Both the position numbers and the translations under genes were made by a program. 58,165 nt of DNA from the NCBI GenBank assembly GCA_934408585.1, contig CAKRVA010000009.1, forward strand, positions 1 to 58,165, given 5' to 3'. This DNA comes from an uncultured Lachnospiraceae bacterium. Lineage in GTDB: Bacteria; Bacillota; Clostridia; Lachnospirales; Lachnospiraceae. The notes beneath the pieces were generated by a model. It saw only the letters and a list, made by a program, of their open reading frames with translations, was not told where the DNA came from and searched no databases. Positions within the stretch are counted from its first letter, which is position 1; each line of letters opens with the position of its first letter. Of this stretch, positions 51,255 to 58,165 are shown piece after piece.

Positions 51255-53543
51255 CCGCAGTGCATTTGATACTACGCAAAAGCTGGACAGACTCATTGCT
51301 GCGGCTCCAAACATCGGGTTTAATTCCCATCCAAACAGAGAAATAAATACTCCTGCTGCCAATGGAATTCCAATCGTATTATAAATAAATGCCCAGAATA
51401 AATTTTCATGAATATTCCGCAAGGTGGCACGGCTTAATTTAATTGCTGCCGGCACATCCATAAGGCTGCTTTTCATCAGTACCACATCTGCTGCATCGAT
51501 GGCAACATCCGTACCTGCTCCGATTGCAATTCCCATATCTGCCCTTGTCAGTGCAGGTGCATCATTGATTCCGTCTCCTACCATAATGACTTTTCCCTGC
51601 TTCTGCAGATTCCGGACAACCTCTTCTTTTCCGTCCGGAAGCACATCTGCAATTACTTCATCCACGCCGGCCATCTTTCCAATCGCATTCGCTGTACGCT
51701 CATTATCGCCGGTCAGCATAACCACTTTCATTCCCATTTTCTGCAGTCTTGCAATTGCTTCGGCACTATCTTCTTTCATCACATCCGCTACTGCAATCAT
51801 ACCAAGCAGTGTATCACCCTCGCCAAAAAACAGCGGTGTTTTTCCTTCGGCTGCAAGTTCTTCGGACCGTTTCTTAAACTGTTCCAGCATTTCATCCTGT
51901 TTGATCCGTGTTTGCATCATGGCAAAATTGCCACCAAACAATATTTCGGATTCGTATTTTCCCTGGACACCGTTTCCCGGAAGAGCCTCAAAATCTTCCA
52001 ATATCAAATCCTTAACTCCATACTCCGATTTATGACTCTCTACATACAGATTAATCGCTTTTGCAAGCGGATGTTCGCTTTTATGCTCCAGAGCTGCTGC
52101 CTTTGTGAGAAGCTGTTCCAGCTGCTCGTTTCTTACCGATGCCTCTTCACCGGTAAAATCTGCTGCAACAACAATATCGGTAACTTCCGGTTCTCCCTTG
52201 GTAATCGTTCCCGTCTTATCAAGTACCACCAATTTGGCTTTTCCGGTTTCTTCCAGTGAAACTGCTGTCTTAAACAAAATTCCGTTTTTGGCACCTACAC
52301 CGTTTCCAACCATAATTGCTACCGGTGTTGCAAGTCCTAAAGCACATGGACAGCTGATTACCAAAACAGAAATTCCTCTTGCCAATGCATAGCCGAAATC
52401 TCCCTGTACAAACATCCATACGATAATTGTCAATACTGCAATTGCAATGACAATCGGCACAAACACACCGGATACAACATCTGCTATTTTTGCAATGGGT
52501 GCTTTTGTTGCGGCTGCGTCTGATACCATCTGTATAATCTGGGAAAGTGTGGTATCCTCTCCGACTCTCGTTGCTTCACAGCGTAAAAAGCCCGACTGAT
52601 TGATGGTTGCCGCAGATACCGTATCTCCGGGTCCCTTATCTACCGGAACACTTTCTCCGGTCAGCGAAGATTCATTTACGGCGCTGCTGCCTTCCAGAAT
52701 CCTGCCGTCTACCGGAATGCTTTCTCCCGGTTTTACCAGGAAAACATCTCCCTTTACAACCTCCTCAATAGATACGGTAGTTTCTACACCCTGACGCTCA
52801 ATGACGGCTGTTTTCGGTGCAAGCTTCATCAGACCCTTAATGGCATCTGTCGTCTTTCCCTTGGAACGTGCCTCCAGCATTTTTCCTACTGTAATCAATG
52901 TCAGAATCATACCCGCCGATTCAAAATAGAACTGATGCAGATAATGTGAAGCATGTTCCATATGATTCTGTGCCTGTGCATCTGACATTGCAAAAAGCGC
53001 ATAGGTGCTGTAAACATACGCTGCCCCTGCTCCCAATGCCACCAAAGTGTCCATATTGGGTGCTCCATGCAGCAGACTCTTAATTCCACTTACAAAGAAT
53101 CTCTGGTTAATTACCATAATGATGGTGGTAAGAAGCAACTGAATCAATCCAATGGAAACCGGATTCCGTGCAAGAACCTCCGGCAGTGGCCATCCCCACA
53201 TGGTATATCCCATGGAAAAATACATTAAAACAAGCAGAAAGATGACCGACCAGATAAGCCGTTTCTTTAATAGCGGTGTTTCCTTGTCCTCAAGCTGTTC
53301 TTCTTCCTCGGAGACTCCTGTGGCACCTGTCGATTTTTCCTTGTTCTTCTTCAGCTTTGCTTTGTATCCTGCCTGTTCTACCGCATGAATAATAACATCC
53401 GGAGTTGCAGTTCCCTCTACTCCCATCGAATTTGTCAACAAACTTACGGTACAGCTCTCTACACCAGGTACCTGTGAAACTGCTTTTTCCACCCGTGCAC
53501 TGCACGCTGCACAGCTCATACCTTTTACAATATACTGTTCCAT
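51231..53543 (-). CDS. copA: Copper-translocating P-type ATPase
   Basis: A 770-residue P1B-type ATPase that pumps copper out of the cell. One N-terminal heavy-metal domain has GMSCAACSA at 8-16. The membrane metal site is SCPCALGLATP near 395, the phosphorylated Asp is in DKTGT near 440, and SEHPLAKA and GDGINDAPA are typical. The CPC and following pattern favour copper(I). No CopZ, CsoR or CopY gene is nearby. It follows the ABC exporter genes by 26 bases and is probably cotranscribed with them. Confidence 0.92.
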   Translation of the reverse strand: MEQYIVKGMSCAACSARVEKAVSQVPGVESCTVSLLTNSMGVEGTATPDVIIHAVEQAGYKAKLKKNKEKSTGATGVSEEEEQLEDKETPLLKKRLIWSVIFLLVLMYFSMGYTMWGWPLPEVLARNPVSIGLIQLLLTTIIMVINQRFFVSGIKSLLHGAPNMDTLVALGAGAAYVYSTYALFAMSDAQAQNHMEHASHYLHQFYFESAGMILTLITVGKMLEARSKGKTTDAIKGLMKLAPKTAVIERQGVETTVSIEEVVKGDVFLVKPGESIPVDGRILEGSSAVNESSLTGESVPVDKGPGDTVSAATINQSGFLRCEATRVGEDTTLSQIIQMVSDAAATKAPIAKIADVVSGVFVPIVIAIAVLTIIVWMFVQGDFGYALARGISVLVISCPCALGLATPVAIMVGNGVGAKNGILFKTAVSLEETGKAKLVVLDKTGTITKGEPEVTDIVVAADFTGEEASVRNEQLEQLLTKAAALEHKSEHPLAKAINLYVESHKSEYGVKDLILEDFEALPGNGVQGKYESEILFGGNFAMMQTRIKQDEMLEQFKKRSEELAAEGKTPLFFGEGDTLLGMIAVADVMKEDSAEAIARLQKMGMKVVMLTGDNERTANAIGKMAGVDEVIADVLPDGKEEVVRNLQKQGKVIMVGDGINDAPALTRADMGIAIGAGTDVAIDAADVVLMKSSLMDVPAAIKLSRATLRNIHENLFWAFIYNTIGIPLAAGVFISLFGWELNPMFGAAAMSLSSFCVVSNALRLNLLKLF

Positions 53544-53569
53544 CCTCTCAGCTTCCTTTCTTCATTGCT

Positions 53570-55525
53570 CTAATCAAGCTCTGACATTCCGGTATATAAC
53601 TGATAGTATCTTCCCTTTTGCTTCAATAAATCCTCATGGTCTCCGCGTTCAATGATTACGCCATTTTCCAGTACCATAATTGCATTTGCATTACGAACCG
53701 TTGATAAACGGTGTGCAATCACAAGCGTGGTACGTTCTGCCATAAGCCGGTCCATTCCCTTTTCTATATGTTTTTCTGTTCTTGTATCTACAGAGCTTGT
53801 TGCTTCATCCAGAATCAAAATAGGTGCTTTTGAAATAGCAGCTCTTGCAATATTAATCAGCTGCCGCTGTCCCTGGCTGAGGTTTGCACCATCTCCCTCA
53901 AGTAACGTATCGTAGCCATGCTCCAGACGCATGATAAAGGAATGTGCACTTGCCATTTTTGCAGCCTGTTCCACTTCTTCGTCCGTTGCATCCAGCCTGC
54001 CGTAGCGGATATTCTCACGTACCGTACCGGTAAACAAGTGGGTATCCTGTAAAACCATGGCAATATTCCGGCGCAGGGAATCCCTTGCAATGTCCATCAC
54101 ATTGATGCCATCAATCTGTATTTCCCCTTCGTCAATATCGTAGAATCGGTTAATCAGATTGGTAATCGTTGTTTTACCTGCTCCGGTAGAACCAACAAAT
54201 GCGATTTTCTGTCCCGGTTTCGCATAAAGTGATATATCTTTCAGAATCACTTTATCCGGGCGATATCCAAACGTTACATGTTCCAGCGTAACCGCACCCT
54301 TTACTTCCGTTTTTTCCTTCGTAAGTGGATTTTCGTAATAACGCTTTCCATTCTCCTCGACAACTACAATGGCATTTTCTGCATCCGCTTTTTCCGGCTC
54401 TTCATCCATTACTGCAAAAACACGCTCCGCACCTGCCAAAGCAGAGAAAATGGTATTGACCTGCATTGCTACTTCATTGATTGGTCTGGAAAACTGTCTG
54501 GAATAATTTACAAATACGGTCAATCCTCCAATATCAAATCCACGCAATACACACAGTACACCACCGATACATGCCGTCAGGGAATAGCTTACCTGACCCA
54601 GATTTCCCATTACCGGTCCCATAATTCCACCAAAAAACTGTGCCTTAATCTGCTTTCCACGTAAATCCTGATTCAGAAAATCGAACTCCTCCTTGGCACT
54701 CTCTTCATGGTTAAAGACTTTAACTACCTTTTGTCCGGTAATCGTTTCTTCTATATATCCATTCATTGTACCAATGGCCGCCTGCTGCATTTTGTAATAA
54801 TTACGGCTTCTTTTTCCGATTGCAGATACTGCCTTCAGCATTACCGGAACCATCACAACCGTAATCAGGGTCAGCCATACATTTGTATATATCATCAAAG
54901 ACAATGTTCCCAGAATACTGATTGCTCCGGAAATAAGCTGAACCAACGTATTGTTCAGCATCTCACCTACCACATCCACGTCATTTGTGAACCGGCTCAT
55001 TACATCTCCATGATTGTTTGTATCGTAATAACGTACCGGGAGCTTCTGAAGCTTCTCAAAAAGATCGTTACGCAGCTTCTGAATGGCATTCTGTGAAATT
55101 GATACCATAATTCTGGACTGTAAATATTGTGCCAGAATGGCAACAAGATAAACAACCGCCATTGTGAATACGCCCTGCACCAGTCCTGCAACCAGCTGCT
55201 GTCCCGTTTTCCCGGAATCCGTAAGACCATTGATAATCGGACGAAGCAGATAGGAACCTGCGAGGTTTGCCGCTGTACCAAGGATGATACACAAAAATAC
55301 AAATGCGAGCTTCCATTTATCTTTTGCCATATAGGAAAGAAGACGTTTTATTGTTCCACGGGCATTCTTGGGTTTTCCGCCCATCATACGTGCTCCACCG
55401 GGACCGCCGTGTCCCCGTCCAGGGCCTTTGCGCCCCCCTGTCATCATTGGCATTTCATCTTCCTTGGAAGGATTCAGTTTTGCCTCATATTTATGAGCAA
55501 AATAATTCAGTCGTTCCTGTTTCAT
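53570..55525 (-). CDS. Heterodimeric ABC exporter subunit, catalytic-competent site
   Basis: The 651-residue half-transporter has a basic, Gly- and Met-rich N-terminal extension of about 55 residues (PGRGHGGPGGARMMGG), six transmembrane helices and a nucleotide-binding domain. Walker A is GSTGAGKTT near 445, the signature is LSQGQ and Walker B ends in LDEATSS, with a proper catalytic Glu. It overlaps the upstream partner gene by 4 bp, so the two are translationally coupled and form a heterodimer of the BmrCD/LmrCD kind. A multidrug or peptide substrate is likely but unproven. Confidence 0.9.
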   Translation of the reverse strand: MKQERLNYFAHKYEAKLNPSKEDEMPMMTGGRKGPGRGHGGPGGARMMGGKPKNARGTIKRLLSYMAKDKWKLAFVFLCIILGTAANLAGSYLLRPIINGLTDSGKTGQQLVAGLVQGVFTMAVVYLVAILAQYLQSRIMVSISQNAIQKLRNDLFEKLQKLPVRYYDTNNHGDVMSRFTNDVDVVGEMLNNTLVQLISGAISILGTLSLMIYTNVWLTLITVVMVPVMLKAVSAIGKRSRNYYKMQQAAIGTMNGYIEETITGQKVVKVFNHEESAKEEFDFLNQDLRGKQIKAQFFGGIMGPVMGNLGQVSYSLTACIGGVLCVLRGFDIGGLTVFVNYSRQFSRPINEVAMQVNTIFSALAGAERVFAVMDEEPEKADAENAIVVVEENGKRYYENPLTKEKTEVKGAVTLEHVTFGYRPDKVILKDISLYAKPGQKIAFVGSTGAGKTTITNLINRFYDIDEGEIQIDGINVMDIARDSLRRNIAMVLQDTHLFTGTVRENIRYGRLDATDEEVEQAAKMASAHSFIMRLEHGYDTLLEGDGANLSQGQRQLINIARAAISKAPILILDEATSSVDTRTEKHIEKGMDRLMAERTTLVIAHRLSTVRNANAIMVLENGVIIERGDHEDLLKQKGRYYQLYTGMSELD

Positions 55526-57258
55526 GACGCAACCTCCTCCTTATCCATCTGTGAATAATAGATTTCCTGATAAGCCTGGCACTCCTTTAGCAGTTCGTCA
55601 TGTTTGCCCATGCCCACAATTCTGCCTTCATCCAATACCATAATCTTATCCGCTTCAATTACAGAGGAAATTCTCTGTGCAATAATAATTTTTGTTGTAT
55701 CCTTTAATTCGTTCACGAAGCTTTCCCGGATTTTCGCCTCCGTAGCAGCATCCACGGCACTCGTCGAATCATCCAGAATCAGTATCTTAGGTTCTTTCAG
55801 CAACGCCCTTGCAATACACAGACGCTGCTTCTGGCCTCCGGAAACATTTACACCACCCTGACCAAGGTCTGTTTCATAGCCATCTACAAAGCCGGAAACA
55901 AATTCATCTGCCTGTGCGGCACGTGCTGCTTCACGCACCTCCTCTTCCGATGCGTTTTCATTTCCCCATAAAAGATTTTCCTGAATGGTTCCGGAAAAAA
56001 GTACATTTTTCTGAAGTACCATTCCGACTCCTTCCCGGAGATTTTCAAGCGAATAATCCTTTACATTTCTTCCATCTACGAATACTTCTCCCTCATCCGG
56101 ATCATACAGACGCGGAATCATCTGCACAAGCGTTGTTTTTCCGCTTCCGGTAGAACCAATAATTCCCAGCGTTGCTCCGCTGTCAATCTGAAAGCTGATA
56201 TGAGAAAGAACACTCTCTGCATTTTCTTTATAATAACGAAATGATACATCACGGAATTCTACGCTTCCGCTCTCTACCTGCTGTTGTGGCAACTTGCAAT
56301 TCTCGTCATTCAAATCCACTTTCGTATCCAGAATTTCACGGATACGGCTCAGTGATGCCAATGCTCTGGAGCTTTGCAGAATAACCATTGCAAGCATCAT
56401 TAACGACATCAGAATCTGTACAATATATGTGGTAAATGCAGTCAAATCACCAACCTGCATATTTCCAACAATAATCTGCTTTCCTCCGAACCATACAACT
56501 GCAAGGGTTGTGGCATTCATCATAAGCATCATTAACGGCATAACCATAATGATTGTTTTAAACGCATCCAGACTCGTTTCTTTCAGATCTTCATTTGCTG
56601 CTGCAAACTTCTTCTCTTCATAATCTCCACGGACAAATGATTTGATTACACGTACATTGGTGAGCATTTCCTGAATTGTTGCATTCAGTGCATCCAGTTT
56701 TTTCTGCATAATCTTGAACTTTGGAAACGCTGTTTTAATTAAAATTGCGATAGCTCCAATCAACAGTGGAATAACCACCAGTACAACAACCGCAAGCTCT
56801 GCGTTCATCACAAACGCCATAATCAATGCACCTATCAGCATTCCCGGTGCACGAAGCATCATACGCAATGCCATGTTAATCAGGTTCTGCACTTGTGTAA
56901 TGTCATTCGTCAGACGGGTAACCAGAGAACCTGTACTGAATTTATCCAGATTGGCAAAAGAAAACGTCTGGACCTTATCAAATGCGTCCTTTCGTAAATC
57001 CGAAGCAAAACTGATGGCAGCCTTCGCACCAAAATAAGCACCGCCAATGCCGCCCAGCATCATTAAAACAGCAGTCAATATCATCAAACCGCCGGTTCCA
57101 ATAATATAGCCGACATTTCTCTGTGCGATTCCATTGTTAATAATATTCGCCATAAGCTTTGGAAGCACAACCTCCCCCACAACTTCTACGATCATCAGCA
57201 GCGGACCGCAGATAAACGCAAACAAATATGGTTTTATATACTTCCAATATTTCTTCAT
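55522..57258 (-). CDS. Heterodimeric ABC exporter subunit, degenerate catalytic site
   Basis: The 578-residue partner half-transporter has six transmembrane helices and a nucleotide-binding domain with Walker A GSTGSGKTT near 369 and signature VSGGQ. Its Walker B reads LDDSTSAVD, so Asp replaces the catalytic Glu. One degenerate site of this kind is the hallmark of heterodimeric exporters. GGAGG lies a few bases before the ATG. It is the first gene of a leftward unit with the second half-transporter and copA, behind a promoter and two MarR-like palindromes. Confidence 0.92.
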   Translation of the reverse strand: MKKYWKYIKPYLFAFICGPLLMIVEVVGEVVLPKLMANIINNGIAQRNVGYIIGTGGLMILTAVLMMLGGIGGAYFGAKAAISFASDLRKDAFDKVQTFSFANLDKFSTGSLVTRLTNDITQVQNLINMALRMMLRAPGMLIGALIMAFVMNAELAVVVLVVIPLLIGAIAILIKTAFPKFKIMQKKLDALNATIQEMLTNVRVIKSFVRGDYEEKKFAAANEDLKETSLDAFKTIIMVMPLMMLMMNATTLAVVWFGGKQIIVGNMQVGDLTAFTTYIVQILMSLMMLAMVILQSSRALASLSRIREILDTKVDLNDENCKLPQQQVESGSVEFRDVSFRYYKENAESVLSHISFQIDSGATLGIIGSTGSGKTTLVQMIPRLYDPDEGEVFVDGRNVKDYSLENLREGVGMVLQKNVLFSGTIQENLLWGNENASEEEVREAARAAQADEFVSGFVDGYETDLGQGGVNVSGGQKQRLCIARALLKEPKILILDDSTSAVDAATEAKIRESFVNELKDTTKIIIAQRISSVIEADKIMVLDEGRIVGMGKHDELLKECQAYQEIYYSQMDKEEVAS

Positions 57259-57292
57259 GTCTTATTCCTCCAACTATTTCCATCATCTATCA

Positions 57293-57322
57293 ATCTTAAA
57301 TCATTCGAATTTCCAATGTCAA
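57293..57322 (-). promoter_or_regulatory. Promoter of the ABC exporter operon
   Basis: Read leftward, TTGACA (57317-57322) and TAAGAT (57293-57298) are 18 bases apart. The start codon lies about 35 bases downstream. The palindromes at 57357-57392 lie upstream of the -35. Confidence 0.65.
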
Positions 57323-57356
57323 TGCGGTTTCCAATGTTTAACAAAAATTTTAGAAT

Positions 57357-57392
57357 TACCAATTGGTATGATTAAAAAAATACAAATTGGTA
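57357..57392. promoter_or_regulatory. Pair of MarR-like operator palindromes
   Basis: TACCAATTGGTA (57357-57368) is a perfect 12-bp palindrome, and TACAAATTGGTA (57381-57392) is a near copy 24 bp on. They lie between the divergent ABC exporter and ECF genes, next to a TATACT at 57416-57421 that may be the -10 of the ECF gene. The AATTGG-type dyads resemble MarR-family sites, but no such regulator is encoded in the window. Confidence 0.6.
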
Positions 57393-57469
57393 CTATGAAT
57401 ACATACATTTATGATTATACTAAGTAGCAACAAAAAACATTCGTAAGAAAAAAATGAGGAGGCATACTT

Positions 57470-58051
57470 ATGAAACAACATCAACATTTACTAAAAATTG
57501 CATTAACCGGTCTTATGGCTGCACTTTCTTATGTAGTCTTTACCTTTTTACAGATAAAAATTCCACTTCCGGGTGGAGATGCGACTTCCATCCATCTCGG
57601 TAATGCCGTATGTGTTCTTGGAGCACTGATTTTAGGCGGTGTTTACGGTGGGCTTGGTGGTGCTATCGGTATGACCATCGGTGATCTGCTTGATCCGGTA
57701 TATGTCGTTTATGCACCCAAAACTTTTCTGTTAAAGTTTTGTATTGGTCTGATTACCGGTCTTGTTGCACACAAAATCGGAAAAATCACTCAGGAGAATG
57801 ACCATAAAAAAGTATTAAAATGGGTGATTCTTGCTGCTGTATCCGGCTTACTGTTCAATGTGATTTTTGATCCACTGATTGGATATTTTTATAAGCTTTT
57901 GATTCTTGGAAAACCGGCTGCAGAAATTACTCTTGCATGGAACATTGCTTCCACCTCTATCAATGCTGTTGTTTCCGCCATTGTATCAGTCGCAATTTAT
58001 ATGGCATTACGTCCGGCTTTGAAGCGAACGGGAATGTCGATAAAATTATAA
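57470..58051 (+). CDS. ECF transporter substrate-binding (S) component
   Basis: A 193-residue membrane protein with about five to six transmembrane helices, of the energy-coupling-factor S type. The HLGNAVCVLGALILGGVYGG loop and the following GGAIGMTIGDLLDP region are typical of vitamin-specific S components. It would deliver a vitamin or precursor to a shared EcfT/EcfA module encoded elsewhere. The ligand cannot be fixed; a thiamine- or pyridoxine-related compound is a guess. GAGGAGG lies 7 bases before the ATG. No riboswitch is evident in its short leader. Confidence 0.85.
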   Translation: MKQHQHLLKIALTGLMAALSYVVFTFLQIKIPLPGGDATSIHLGNAVCVLGALILGGVYGGLGGAIGMTIGDLLDPVYVVYAPKTFLLKFCIGLITGLVAHKIGKITQENDHKKVLKWVILAAVSGLLFNVIFDPLIGYFYKLLILGKPAAEITLAWNIASTSINAVVSAIVSVAIYMALRPALKRTGMSIKL

Positions 58052-58068
58052 TTTCTTCTATATAAAAA

Positions 58069-58092
58069 GGGGACTGACCAACGTCAGTCCTC
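58069..58092 (+). other. Stem-loop downstream of the ECF gene
   Basis: GGACTGAC (58071-58078) and GTCAGTCC (58083-58090) form an 8-bp stem with a CAAC loop. No T-tract follows, so it is not a terminator on its own. It may protect the 3' end or act with the terminator 20 bases on. Confidence 0.6.
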
Positions 58093-58111
58093 TCAGACTG
58101 TAGACAAGGTG

Positions 58112-58147
58112 CTCCGAGAAACTTACGTTTCTCGGAGTCTTTTTCTT
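58112..58147 (+). terminator. Intrinsic terminator of the ECF gene
   Basis: CTCCGAGAAAC (58112-58122) and GTTTCTCGGAG (58127-58137) form a perfect 11-bp stem with a 4-base loop, followed by TCTTTTTCTT. It ends the rightward ECF transcript. Confidence 0.95.
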
Positions 58148-58165
58148 AGTGCCTATGAAATTTGT

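Noticed and set aside
57400..57469. A vitamin riboswitch before the ECF gene
   Set aside because: The leader after the candidate -10 is about 50 bases, too short for the known thiamine, FMN or cobalamin aptamers, and no conserved motif is seen.

Overview
The window looks like a chromosomal segment from a Clostridia genome, most likely Lachnospiraceae. It has low GC, strong AGGAGG-type ribosome binding sites, sigma-A promoters with 17-base spacing, a CIRCE/HrcA site, and families common in that group (DUF4364, DUF4250, DUF5722, DUF1294, heterodimeric ABC exporters). No rRNA, tRNA, CRISPR array, transposase or prophage was seen. Functions are assigned by reading motifs, not by database search.

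Layout. 1-330 is a tandem array with a 52-bp period. 416-12762 is a disaccharide-phosphorolysis regulon: beta-phosphoglucomutase, a LacI repressor, two GH65 phosphorylases, two ABC permeases, a sugar-binding lipoprotein and a chemoreceptor. Four perfect copies of one 14-bp palindrome, GTTTAACGTTAAAC, tie it together. 12824-17855 holds a MATE transporter, YqeY, a LytTR/DUF3021 pair, a membrane-anchored esterase and DNA polymerase III delta. 18051-20170 is the most unusual stretch: an HTH regulator fused to a desulfoferrodoxin-like domain, then a nuclease-like gene flanked on both sides by tandem arrays with a 51-bp period. These arrays have the same architecture as the array at position 1. This block lies between holA and comEC, which are usually neighbours in Firmicutes.

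20203-26653 is a leftward comEA, response regulator, histidine kinase, GerMN lipoprotein and comEC cluster, interrupted by a 236-bp MITE-like palindrome with 10-bp direct repeats. 26742-35391 holds a small DMT transporter, an orphan solute-binding protein and the arginine genes: argC-GNAT-argJ-argB-argD leftward and argG rightward from a shared control region with candidate ARG boxes. 35406-46518 is mixed housekeeping: LytTR regulator, DegV, malic enzyme, a radical SAM protein, DUF4364, a DUF5722 glycosidase-like protein, RarA, a formate/nitrite-type channel, a second chemoreceptor, a polysaccharide deacetylase and DUF4250. 46536-58165 holds ClpB with CIRCE, a penicillin-binding carboxypeptidase, a DUF2161 nuclease-like protein, a copper-type P-ATPase, a heterodimeric ABC exporter, an ECF S component and a final terminator.

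How the parts work together. In the first regulon the binding protein and permeases bring in a disaccharide, the GH65 enzymes split it with phosphate, PgmB turns beta-glucose-1-phosphate into glucose-6-phosphate, and the chemoreceptor is switched on by the same repressor. The best candidate for an undescribed system is the repeat-flanked nuclease-like gene at 18651-20170, with a related array at 1-330.
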